Source: Erpetoichthys calabaricus
Taxonomy: Eukaryota > Chordata > Cladistia > Polypteriformes > Polypteridae
Reading direction: 5' to 3'
NCBI RefSeq assembly: GCF_900747795.2
Contig: NC_041409.2
Span: forward strand, 68,460,960 to 68,524,959
DNA length: 64,000 nt
Part shown: piece by piece, positions 54,527 to 64,000 of the stretch
Layout: every line of letters begins with the position of its first letter
Numbering within the stretch: position 1 is the first letter of the stretch
Program-made: the position numbers and the translations under genes
The notes under the pieces: generated by a model
Seen by the model: the letters and a program-made list of their open reading frames with translations, nothing else
What the model was told of the DNA's origin: nothing
Database searches by the model: none

Positions 54527-55230
54527 CTTTTTGCTAAAATTTATAAAACCTGTGATTTAGTGAAACAGGTCTGGATCTGATCACTCTGCATGTTCTACCA
54601 GTTACTCTTTGGATTGTTTATCAATGTTAAATTTATGTATTCCTTTCTTGCTTATTAAGCCCATTTACTTAAACGTACATGAAGTGTCTATTTAACCTAT
54701 AATGTTTAATTTCTTATGCTTTTGTATCACAAGAATGTGTACTATTCCAAAAGAGTTTGAAATTAACCAAAATATATCTGGTATATGGGGCAAAAACAGA
54801 TTATTTACAGAAAACCTACATACACATTGTGAGGACATACAGTGAACAAGACAGAATTACACAAAATGTGTGGTAGGAATAACAGACCAATGCGCCACAC
54901 TATACACACTCCTTAAAACAGGGCTCACAATTAAAAGCAAGCAGCTACAAGACCATGAATAACAGAGCACAAATAACACTGCTTAGCATACAACACAAAA
55001 CATGTTCTTAAATAACTTATAATATTATGGAATAAAGTCCACTTGAATCTAGCAAGTACTTACTATAATTCAGATATCCTACAAAAGGGTCAGCAGTAAC
55101 AACAGTAGTCCAAAACAGTCTCAGAAGGATTCTGTAGGATGTCTTGAAGATGAAGATTAGAGAGAAGCACACAAATCCAAACTTTGTATCTGTGGATAAA
55201 TATACTGCTCTTATACTGTTGTAGCCCATC
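54527..55230. other. No recognised feature
   Basis: AT-rich; nothing recognised. Confidence 0.4.
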
Positions 55231-55233
55231 CAC

Positions 55234-55692
55234 CTCAAAGTTTGACATGTCATGCATTCTGAGATGCTCTTCTGCTCACCACAGTCATACAGAGTGTCTA
55301 TCTGAGTTACTGTAGCCTTTCTGTCAGATCAAATAAGGCTGGCCATTCTCCTCTGATCTCTCTCACAAACAATACAATTTCATCTGCAAAACTGATACTA
55401 AATAGGTTTTTTTTTTTTTTTGCACCATTCTGAGTAAACTTTGGAGACTTGTGCATGAAAATACCAGAAGATAAGCAGTTACAGAAATATTTAAACCAGC
55501 CAACTGGCACCAACAATCATGCCACGGTCAAAATCACTTTTTTCCTCTGGTGATTGATGTGAACATTAACTGAAGCTCCTGACTTATATTTACATGATTT
55601 TACCCAGTGCGCAGCTGCCACAACATTGATTGATTAGACAGCTGCATAGATAAGCTGGTGTACAGGTGTTCCTAATATTTTGTTCAGTGAAT
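55234..55692 (-). mobile_element. Tc1-like transposon, 5' portion
   Basis: On the minus strand it begins TACATTCACTGAACAAAATA with TTAGGAACACCTG. It continues through GACCGTGGCATGATTGTTGG, TGCCAGTTGGCTGG and GAATGGCCAGCC, the N-terminal (HTH) part of a well-known fish Tc1-like transposase. It is cut off at about 55234, so the catalytic part is missing. Confidence 0.75.
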
Positions 55693-55699
55693 GTATATC

Positions 55700-57720
55700 C
55701 AATACTAAAGTGTTTTGCAGTAGAAAACCCATCACTGCCACCCTGAATAATAATTATTCTATCAGGGTAAATGTAAATACCTTTTAATACTGCTATAGTT
55801 TTACTTGATTTACGGTTGGTCCTGGATGTGGATCTTGAGTATAATGGGGAAAGGGAGCTTTCTCATTTTCCATTGAAAATAGACTGTAATTTATTTTGGG
55901 AGGGTCTGTATGGGGAGGGGGGCTTTAAAGTTTAAAGGCCAATGTGGTACAATACTTAAACAAAACACAGATGAAAAAAAATCCATGACAAATAAAAGAA
56001 TAGATCAAAACAAAATTTCAAAGACAATGAATACAAATAAAATGAAACTCGTAATAGGTGCACTTTAAAAAAACATATTGCACCAGCACCTCACAATCAG
56101 AAACTAAGATATAAATCTACCATAGAAGCATTTAATTACAGATGCTTCTAAAGTTCAGAAATACACTAAGAGGAATATAACAGTATTTTCTAAAATGTTA
56201 TGTCCTCCTATCTAAACACAAGAAAATATGGCTGGTAAATAAAAGGTGATTAATGAGCAACTCCTACATAGGATAAAAATGACTCACAAGCACACTTCTC
56301 TGGGTGACTGAATAAAATAATGGTTGGCATGTCCTCTGCTCATCTTCAAATGCCTAGGAGCCTGTAGGTATTTAAGTCTCTTCTGCCTGACACACAGAAT
56401 GAAGTATAAATTCATAATACAAGAGATTAAGTAATTGTGACAGGTATATGTGGATGATTGAATGAATGTACCCTGCAATAGACCAGTCCTTTATCTAAGG
56501 CTGGTTTATGAATTATGTTTCATGATTTTAGTATGGGATTTTTTTCCTTGCAACCCTGAATTGCACACAGCAATGTTAATATGAATAAATGAAAAATGAT
56601 CTTTTAGGAAGGACCAGGAAATGGTAAGACCAGAAATGTAGTCAGAGTAATAGCTGAGATGAAGACCATAAATCAAAACAAAAAAAACTGAAAGTAAATC
56701 AAAAATAAACAAAAAATCTTTTGCCCTAAATACTCTTTATAAATGTAATTCCTAACACCACAAACAGTTCCTTGTTTTGGGAATCTAAAATGTTGGACAC
56801 CAAGAGGAGCACACAGTCTTCTTATATACTACTTGGAAGTATAACATGCAACTTCCTGGACCATGTGATGGCAACTGGGATGCTTTAAAATGCACAAAAT
56901 GACTGCAAAAACAAAAACAATGTACAAGATGATGGCAGCTGTGATAAATAAAATAGAAGCCATTATTATAAACAAAACAACGAAACAACCTAATACTAAT
57001 ACATTCTGAGGCATACAAAATTAAGAAATAAATGCAAACCTCCTAAAAACCATTGAGGCCGAACTCCACTGGCTCAAGTGACTGACTGTGTTGGTATCTT
57101 TCCTCTATAGTATGTGTGCTCCACTTGAGCTCTGCCTCACCACAATATACTTTGCAGCTCTGACCATAAACTTGGACTAATTACATTTTGGAAGTGGGTG
57201 ATTTATCAAATGATTAGGCACTGTCTCCCTAGAGGTGGAAGCCCACATGTTTCCTATTCAGCTTGAACATAATGCGGCATCCCTCTGATTACGTTTTCAA
57301 GTAGGCTCACCCACCTATATGCTCATCCAGGCATTCTAATGTTATTTGGGTATGTATGAATTGATGTGCTTCCATTTATCCATCCATTTTCTAACACAGG
57401 CATTTAGATCTTTGTCATGGGAACTCTGTACTCATTTTACAGAATTGTGTGTGAGGGTGGAACCAACCCTGGACAGGGTGCTAGTTTTCATGGGCTATCC
57501 TTTTGGCTCCCACATATACCAGCAGACATTAAGGGTGCAACCCTACTTGTACACACAGAACAGATAGTTATCCTTTCACTCTATGTTTTCAGGACTCTGT
57601 AAGAACTGTAAGCTTCTCTGTTGCACAGTACTGTAATATCACACTATGTACAATTCAGGGCTTGTGTGACAGCATTCCAAGAAGAACTGAAATTGTCCTG
57701 AAGGCAAAGGGTGGCTCTTA
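55700..57720. other. No recognised gene; old SINE at 57366
   Basis: 57366-57490 (TTATCCATCCATTTTCTAAC, CCAACCCTGGACAGGG) is a reverse-strand SINE remnant. The rest is AT-rich without signals. Confidence 0.4.
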
Positions 57721-58204
57721 TGTCAAGTCAAATGAACTCTTAGTGATATCTCAAAATAAATTTGAGAAACCATAAAATGCAGTTCACGTTTTAAGATATC
57801 CAAAACTTGTTTCCAGATATCTCAAAATATGTTCTTTTACATTCTGAGATATCTGTAATATAATTAAGATATCTCAAATGCATTTCAATATATTTCAAAT
57901 TCATTTTCAGATATGTCATAATAAACATGTTGGCATTTCAAGACATCTCAAACACGTTTTAATATCTCACATTGACCTTGATATGCATTTTAAGATGTCT
58001 TAAATGCACTTCAAGATATCTTGAAATCAATTTCTATAAAATTTCCCATTCTTTCAATGGGTCTTCCTGTCAATTTTACGATGTTTTGAAACATAAAAGA
58101 AGTTATTTTGAGATATCTTGAAATGCATTTCAGATATTTGAAGATGAGCAAAAAAATATTTTGAAATCCCTGGAAATACAATCTGAAATATTTTAAATTA
58201 TATA

Positions 58205-58363
58205 CAGAGAAAAGCCAAGCAAAATGACACCTTTTATTGGATAACTAAAAAGATTACAATATGCAAGCTTTCAAGGCAACTCAGGCAAGATGTAAACAAA
58301 GCTTGCATATTTTAATCTTTTTAGTTAGCCAATAAAAGGTGTCATTTTGCTTGGCTTTTCTCT
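58205..58363. mobile_element. Foldback element (MITE-like)
   Basis: CAGAGAAAAGCCAAGCAAAA through GCAAGCTT (58205-58270) is matched in reverse by AAGCTTGC to TTTTGCTTGGCTTTTCTCT (58299-58363). The arms are about 65 bp with few mismatches and the loop is 28 bp. No coding capacity. Confidence 0.85.
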
Positions 58364-58676
58364 ACATTCATAATAGCTAACACGGTACAACACCCTAGTA
58401 CAACAGACATAAATTGTATAGTAAATATATGAAAATGATATTCCGATATCTTTGAAATAATTCATGTCTTTTTAAAGGTATCTTAAAATGTATTTGAGAT
58501 ATCTTAAAATAAATTCAAGATATTCTGAAATACATTTTTAGAGATCTGAAATGGCATAGAGGCCCATTTTAAGATATAATGAAATAATTCTGAGATGTTC
58601 AAAAGATATCTGAAAAATGAGTCAATGTGAAGGAATGCATTTTAAAATATCCCAATTACATTTCCAGATATCTTAA

Positions 58677-59358
58677 CTCTTTCATGGCAGATGTCGACTT
58701 TTGTCGAAATTCAGAGGTAGAGAGAGGTTAATCAGCTGTAAACTGCGACATTTTAGTTTGACTGTCTTTGCTAGAAGGAAAGATAGCTTCATTGATTTGA
58801 CCTCGATTCCCTTTGGTTGCATAAGTAGAAAAGAGCAAACAACCTCTAAAATGGCATCGACATCTGGTGAGAGACCAAAGGGAATATGCAAAACAAAATA
58901 CTCCATGGATGACATTTTGCGTATTTTCACTGGATCGGACTCAGACTTGTCGGACTATGATTTTGATGCAAGTGATCTGGAGGTGGAGACCGAAAACAAA
59001 AGTGAGGTACCAGCATTACCAGACTGGCCCCCAGATGATGACAGTATTCAATACATTCGTGCTGCTGATGTGCCTACAGCAATGTTCACCTGGTAGGACC
59101 GTCACTTACGATGACAAGAGATACAAAATGGATTGTGTCACACTGTGACTGCCACACAAAGACAACTAAGCAGTTGGCCCACCACATATTCCTGCTGGCC
59201 ATCGAGCCACCCCTGCTGCAAGAGAAACCGAACAGGCACCGACAGCAGCCACAGCACACAACAACAGACATCTATGATGATTTTATGTGTGACACTATTG
59301 GTTTGTGTGCTTTTTAGAAAATGGAGTTTTTTGGAAAAAATATTCATCCCTCAAAGAA
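58677..59358 (+). mobile_element. piggyBac-type derivative
   Basis: Flanked by TTAA at 58673-58676 and 59359-59362, the piggyBac target. Ends CTCTTTCATGG and, inward from the right, TTCTTTGAGGG are similar. It shares its 5' 160 bp with the fragment at 13408. 682 bp, with internal loss of the transposase core. Confidence 0.8.
58851..59096 (+). pseudogene. piggyBac transposase N-terminal remnant
   Basis: MASTSGERPKGICKTKYSMD, then DILRIFTGSDSDLSDYDFDA and an acidic stretch to VPTAMFTW, 81 residues. The Ser/Asp-rich SDSDLSDYDFDASD pattern is typical of piggyBac/PGBD N-termini. It stops at TAG just where the catalytic domain would begin; no DDD core is present. An upstream in-frame ATG at 58701 lies in the 5' end region. 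Confidence 0.65.
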
Positions 59359-59411
59359 TTAAAATAGTATCCAGACCATTTTGAGATATCTGAAATACAT
59401 ATTAAGATATT

Positions 59412-59690
59412 CCATCCATTTCCATATCCATATCTATGCATTTTCTAAACCTGCTTATGCAGAGTAAGGACATGGGGGAGCAGCCGCCGATCCCAGCAAA
59501 CATTAAGCACAAGGCAGGAACAGACCATTTTAGTAATGCCAATCCACCTAACCTACTGTACATGTCTTTGGATGGTGTGAGGACTTGGAAGAAACTCATG
59601 TGAACTCAAGGAGAACTTGGAAATCCCATGCAGGGAGTGCCCAGGACGTGAACCCCAGTCACCTTGTTGCACCACTGTGGTGCCCTCATT
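59412..59690 (-). mobile_element. Old SINE copy
   Basis: GCATTTTCTAAACCTGCTTA, CACAAGGCAGGAACAGACC, GTACATGTCTTTGGATGGTG and GTTGCACCACTGTGGTGCCC are the reverse of the SINE in full order. Confidence 0.8.
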
Positions 59691-59916
59691 TAAAGATATC
59701 TCAGGTACATTTCCAGAGATCATAAAATTACTTCCTGTCCATATTCAGATATCTTAAATGCATTTCAAGACCTATCAAAATGATTTCCAGCTCATTTTTC
59801 GATATCTCAAATTCATTTCAAGATATCTTAAAATAGATAGGAAGTCCCATTGAAAACACAGGCAATTTTGAAGGAAGTTATTTTGAGATAACGTGGATTG
59901 CATTTCAGAAATTTCA

Positions 59917-60055
59917 GTCCTGCGGTGGGTTGGCACCCTGCCCGGGATTGGTTCCTACCTTGTGCCCTGTGTTGGCTGGGATTGGCTCCAGCAGACCCCC
60001 GTGACACTCTGTTCGGATTCAGCGGGTTGGAAAATGGATGGATGGATGGATGGAT
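59917..60055 (+). mobile_element. 5'-truncated SINE copy
   Basis: Last third of the SINE (TGCGGTGGGTTGGCACCC to GATGG repeats), flanked by ATTTCA at 59911-59916 and 60056-60061. Young, inserted in the palindromic array. Confidence 0.9.
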
Positions 60056-60636
60056 ATTTCAAAATGCCTATAGACTTACTTTAAGAAATCTCAAAATGTA
60101 TATTTGAGATATTTCAGGATGTAAAGGAACTAATTTCATGGTATCCTGGGTTGGATTAGATATATCTTAAAATGAACAGTGAATCAACTGCAACATATCT
60201 TGAAATCTATTTGAAATATCCTAAAATGCATTTAAGACAGCTTCAGTAGTTCATTTTAAGATACCTTCAATGACTTTCTAGACTTCTTGAAATACATTTT
60301 GAGGTATCTCTAAATGTTAATTCTTCCACCTTTTCACTTACATGAATATATTGTGAGTTGTCACCATTAGTTTCTCCATGGAATGTATGGCAAGCCAAAT
60401 TATCATTTAGAGATAGCTTTAAAAAATTTAAAGATACCTTAAAAACATTTAAAGGTATCTCTAAATATTTAAAGACAACTCTAAATATTTCCAGATACAG
60501 TATCTTTAAATCATTTAGAAATATCTCCTAATCATTTGAAGATATCTGTAAATGATTTATAGATATCTTGAAATGCATCTCAAATTAAGATATCTTTAAT
60601 GCACTTCAAGATATCTTTAAATGATTTACAAATATA

Positions 60637-62266
60637 CAGTGGGTACGGAAAGTATTCAGACCCCCTTCAATTTTTCACTCTTTGTTATATTGCAGCCATT
60701 TGCTAAAATCATTTAAATTATTTTTTTTCCTCATTAATGTACACACAGCACCCCATATTGACCGACAAAAAAAAGAATTTTTGAAATTGTTGCACATTTA
60801 TTAAAAAAGAAAAACTGAAATATCACATGGTCCTAAGTATTCAGACCCTTTGCTGTGACACTCATATATTTAACTCAGGTGCTTTCCATTTCTTCTGATC
60901 ATCCTTGAGATCACCTTCATTTGAGTCCAGCTGTGTTTGATTATACTGATTGGACTTGATTAGGAAAGCCACAAACCTGTCTATATAAGACCTTACAGCT
61001 CACAATGCATGTCAGAGCAAATGAGAATCATGAGGTCAAAGGAACTGCCTGAAGAGCTCAGAGACAGAATTGTGGCAAGGCACAGATCTGGCCAAGGTTA
61101 CAAAAACATTTCTGCTGCACTTAAGGTTCCCAAGAGCACAGTGGCCTCCATAATCCTTAAATGGAAGACGTTTGGGACGACCAGAACCCTTCCTAGAGCT
61201 GGCCGTCCGGCCAAGCTGAGCTACCGGGGGAGAAGAGCCTTGCTGAGAGAGGTAAAGAAGAACCCAAAGATCACTTTGGCTGAGCTCCAGAGATGCAGTC
61301 AGGAGATGGGAGAAAGTTGTAGAAAGTCAACCATCACTGCAGCCCTCCACCAGTCAGGGCTTTATGGCAGAGTGGCCTGTCGGAAGCCTCTCCTTAGTGC
61401 AAGACACATGACAGCCCGCATGGAGTTTGCTAAAAGACACCTGAAGGACTCTGAGATGGTGAGAAATAAGATTCTCTGGTCTGATGAGACCAAGATAGAA
61501 TTAAGGCCAAAAAGTTCTAAGCGGTATGTGTGGAGACAACCAGGCACTGCTCATCACTTGTCCAATACAGTCCCCACAGTGAAGCATGGCGGTGGCAGCA
61601 TCATGCTGTGGGGGTGTTTTTCAGCTGCAGGGACAGGACGACTGCTTGCAATCGAGGGAAAGATGAATGCGGCCAAGTACAGGGATATCCTGGACAAAAA
61701 CCTTCTCCAGAGTGCTAAGGACCTCAGACTGGGCCGAAGGTTTACCTTCCAACAAGACAATGACCCTAAGCACACAGCTAAAATAACGAAGGAGTGGCTT
61801 CACAACAACTCTGTGACTGTTCTTGAATGGCCCAGCCAGAGCCCTGACTTAAACCCAATTGAGCATCTCTGGAGAGACCTAAAAATGGCTGTCCACCAAC
61901 GTTTACCATCCAACCTGACAGAACTGGAAAGGATCTGCAAGGAGGAATGGCAGAGGATCCCCAAATCCAGGTGTGAAAAACATCTTGCATCTTTCCCAAG
62001 AAGACTCATGGCTGTGTTAGCTCAAAAGGGTGCTTCTACTAAATACTGAGCAAAGGGTCTGAATACTTAGGACCATGTGATATTTCAGTTTTTCTTTTTT
62101 AATAAATCTGCAACAATTTCAAAAATTATTTTTTTTGTCTGTCAATATGGGGTGTTGTGTGTACATTAATGAGGAAAAAAATTAATTTAAATGATTTTAG
62201 CAACTGGCTGCAATATAACAAAGAGTGAAAAAGTGAAGGGGGTCTGAATACTTTCCCTACCCACTG
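60637..62266 (+). mobile_element. Tc1/mariner transposon, apparently whole
   Basis: CAGTGGGTACGGAAAGTATT at the left, with the inverse AATACTTTCCCTACCCACTG at the right, each next to TA (60635-60636, 62267-62268). Terminal inverted repeats are about 215 bp (60637-60855 and 62046-62266). The motif AGTATTCAGACCC recurs at the outer and inner edges of each, the IR/DR arrangement of Sleeping Beauty-type elements. It encloses one open transposase frame. 1630 bp, typical for the family. Confidence 0.95.
61009..62049 (+). CDS. Tc1-like transposase, open frame, 346 aa
   Basis: Cut-and-paste transposase of the IS630-Tc1-mariner superfamily, acting in the nucleus on its own inverted repeats and inserting at TA. 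Residues about 8-120 form the bipartite paired-type HTH, with a GRPAKL hook-like linker at 65-70. The catalytic domain holds D159 (WSDETKIEL), D250 (QQDNDPKHT) and E285 ([11 protein letters not shown]), spaced as DD34[12 protein letters not shown] lies at 195-205 and the C-terminus GASTKY is the family ending. Length matches the usual 340 or so. M8 (MRSKELPEEL) is the likelier true start. No stop or frameshift is seen across the frame; whether the protein is active is unknown. ERPKSS-like substitution after D159 (ELRPKSSKR where relatives have ELFG) is unusual. Confidence 0.95.
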   Translation: MSEQMRIMRSKELPEELRDRIVARHRSGQGYKNISAALKVPKSTVASIILKWKTFGTTRTLPRAGRPAKLSYRGRRALLREVKKNPKITLAELQRCSQEMGESCRKSTITAALHQSGLYGRVACRKPLLSARHMTARMEFAKRHLKDSEMVRNKILWSDETKIELRPKSSKRYVWRQPGTAHHLSNTVPTVKHGGGSIMLWGCFSAAGTGRLLAIEGKMNAAKYRDILDKNLLQSAKDLRLGRRFTFQQDNDPKHTAKITKEWLHNNSVTVLEWPSQSPDLNPIEHLWRDLKMAVHQRLPSNLTELERICKEEWQRIPKSRCEKHLASFPRRLMAVLAQKGASTKY

Positions 62267-62309
62267 TATTTAAATTATTTGCAGATATTAGTAGTATTTT
62301 GCTTCCTCC

Positions 62310-62680
62310 CCTTTCCGCAGCGACTCTGCATATATAACGCCGCTGGAAGGTCTTGCGCGCCAAACGGGCACTCGTGAAGCGCCGTTCACGCGCCCGCGGC
62401 TACGCGCTCTCGCTAGGTTGCCATCTTTGACTCCTGACCGAAAATGTTCGGCAGCAGAAGCGACGAGGCCACCGCGGACCTTTCGGAGAACTACAGTCGT
62501 CCATTATCCTCAGAAACGGCGATTTCGCTGGAGATACGTCACCGCCTCTCTTCAAGGAGATCGGCTTGTAATCTAAGAACGCGAGGGCCCTTTGCCAGCG
62601 CTACGTGCCGCCTCGTTAACCGCGTGGGCCCCAGTTTGGTCGGCATGCGTGGCGGCATCGTGTCTGGAGGTAAATTCAGA
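62310..62680 (+). promoter_or_regulatory. CpG-rich promoter-like block
   Basis: Dense CpG (GCGCGCC, GCGCCCGCGG, CGCGCTCTCG, GACGAGGCCACCGCGG) set in AT-rich surroundings. It has TATATAA at 62331-62337 and a YY1-like GCCATCTTT at 62420-62428, and leads into an ATG and a splice donor. The plus-strand direction is inferred from the donor. Confidence 0.6.
62444..62669 (+). CDS. Putative first exon of an unidentified host gene
   Basis: From ATG 62444 (context GAAAATGTT) a frame runs MFGSRSDEATADLSENYSRP to GPSLVGMRGGIVSG and reaches a good splice donor GGAG|GTAAAT at 62670. I do not recognise the protein; it is Arg/Ser-rich with no clear domain. The exon may instead be 5' untranslated, with the real start downstream outside the window. 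The evidence is CpG content, the start context and the donor only. Confidence 0.35.
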
Positions 62681-62699
62681 TTAAGTGAGGGCTACCCAC

Positions 62700-63520
62700 A
62701 CGGCTACTAGAATAATTCGAAGCTAGCGGCAAATGTAATGTGCAGGGAAGCATTTTGGTAATGTGTGGTTTGACACAATTTCACATAATTCTATCGGGTC
62801 TCCTCGTTTTCCTGGATGTTGGCTCCTGAACCACCATATTGGTGATAGGATACGTTTAATGAAAGATCAAACTGTACCCGTATTGTTGTAGCAAACATTT
62901 GCGCTGTTTTTTTATTATCAGAACATGTCAAACAATTATTCAGAAGTGTGTTAATTTATATACAAAATTACAAAATAAATTTGATGTGTAAAACGTAAAC
63001 CAATTGAACATAAAAACATATAAATATAAGGGTTTGATGACAATTTTCAACGTTAATATAAACATAGGTGAATCATACAAAATTGAATCTGGACCTCAGA
63101 TGGCAAGTTTACAGCCCATGACACATTTTGTCTAATTTACCAGTGTGGTGGACAAGAGATTATGCTGACAATAATAGCTACAAGGCATCAACTAATCCTG
63201 TGTGTGGTGCCAGACTACTGCAATGCCTCATATTACTGGGTAACTGGGTGCAGCCTAACACTTATGTCACAGAAATGTTGGAGGGAAAAAAATTAAACAC
63301 ACATGGACCCTGAGAGAAGGCGCAAAGTTAATTCAATGACATATAGAATCCTGTCGTTTATGGAGTGAGCAAGCAGCATTACCCGTTTCTTCATTGTGAC
63401 CCCCTCTCCTTCTCTGCTGTAAATGTACTTCATATTTTCTTTGTGTCCACAGATCGATTATTTGCTCTTTATAACTCTATTATATAGACACACACTTCAG
63501 TCCCTGTCCCTTAAGCTCAT
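62700..63520. other. Putative intron, no recognised feature
   Basis: AT-rich sequence following the candidate first exon; nothing recognised. Confidence 0.35.
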
Positions 63521-63524
63521 TTCA

Positions 63525-63850
63525 TTTATTCATCCATCAATTTTCCAAGTATGTCTTGTCCATCACAGCATGGCAAATGACCACAGCCCTTCCTGATAGC
63601 ATCAAGTTAAAGGCAGTAACCAGTCCTGTGTAGGACACTAATTCATCACAGAACACACTCGTACTGGACCAATTTTGGGAGATCTGTCCGCCTTATATAC
63701 ACATCTCTGTATTTTGGGAGGAAACGTATACATGCAAGATCCCTTGCATAATGGAAAACATTGTAGGACGAGAACAGGCATCCTGGCTGGAAAAAAGAAG
63801 TAGCCATTACCGGAATGGGAGGTCAGCACAACGTTGCCAGTGGATAAATA
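63525..63850 (-). mobile_element. Old SINE copy
   Basis: CATCCATCAATTTTCCAAGT, AGTCCTGTGTAGGACACTAA and TTTTGGGAGGAAACGTATAC are the reverse of the SINE body in order, strongly diverged. Confidence 0.65.
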
Positions 63851-64000
63851 ACTTTGTACCCAGCCGGTGTAAATTAATAGAAGGACCAGCGATAGCCAGA
63901 GGTCGGGAGCAGTTCAATCCCCCATATGATAGGCGGCAGTGGTCCTCACCTAGGAACCTAGTTGGGATAGCAGCTTGGGTGTTGGAATCTGGAAATGCAG

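Larger units (their letters stand above)
57725..60636. repeat. Degenerate palindromic tandem array (GATATC/ATGCAT)
   Basis: Dozens of units on the theme TTTCAAGATATCTTGAAATG and ATGCATTTNAGATATCTNAA recur every 20-45 bp. Nearly every unit centres on GATATC, joined by ATGCATTT- or CATTTCA-like links; both halves are self-complementary, so the array reads alike on both strands. Clear stretches are 57730-58200, 58440-58675, 59680-59910 and 60060-60636. It is interrupted by a foldback element (58205), a piggyBac (58677) and SINEs (59412, 59917). A Tc1 (60637) sits at its right end, with a short AT-rich echo beyond at 62269-62290. Confidence 0.85.

Noticed and set aside
57725-60636. CRISPR-like or satellite array with spacers
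   Set aside because: Eukaryotic context; units are irregular and self-complementary and there are no uniform repeats with unique spacers.

Overview
This is vertebrate nuclear DNA dominated by transposable elements, most likely from a ray-finned fish. The fish-type Tc1 transposons, a tRNA-derived SINE with an ATGG tail, non-LTR tails of the form TTGGGATTAATAAAG plus TATC repeats, large TE-filled introns and a vertebrate METTL21-family gene all point there. The mixture would fit a polypterid (bichir or reedfish), but that is inference from repeat style and not a database match.

One host protein gene can be reconstructed with confidence: VCPKMT (METTL21D), the lysine methyltransferase that trimethylates the AAA ATPase VCP/p97. 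It lies on the minus strand in five coding exons (48022-47784, 45843-45733, 42902-42830, 41156-41037, 31440-31312). The exons join in phase at GT-AG introns into a 223-residue protein, close to the human length (about 229). All four introns carry transposons; intron 4 (9.6 kb) is the largest. A second, unidentified host promoter or first exon is suggested by a CpG-rich block at about 62310-62680 on the plus strand.

Layout. 1-11.8 kb: no recognised gene; a solo LTR (1941-2472), three old degenerate tandem-repeat fields (1-520, 7400-8900, 10300-11550) and a polypyrimidine tract (6698-7063). 11.8-14.4 kb: a hAT transposon carrying a Helitron and a piggyBac end. 14.5-29.6 kb: two truncated copies of one RTE-like LINE, a CR1-like LINE tail, a local duplication (23.07 and 24.81 kb) and long stretches with no recognised feature. 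29.7-48.1 kb: solo LTR, then VCPKMT with a Tc1 inside a LINE, three more class II insertions, a Helitron and several SINEs. 48.3-57.7 kb: decayed Tc1 copies, an inverted CR1 pair, another solo LTR. 57.7-62.3 kb: a degenerate array built on the palindromes GATATC and ATGCAT, invaded by a foldback element, a piggyBac derivative, SINEs and a Tc1 element with an open 346-residue transposase and complete catalytic triad. 62.3-64 kb: the CpG block and an old SINE.

The most notable points are the open Tc1 copy, the palindromic array, the layered insertions with readable target-site duplications (hAT 8 bp, LTR 4 bp, SINE 12 bp, Tc1 TA, piggyBac TTAA), and two unusual details of VCPKMT: Ala for Gly in SAM motif I, and a 14-base homopolymer encoding its C-terminal lysines.
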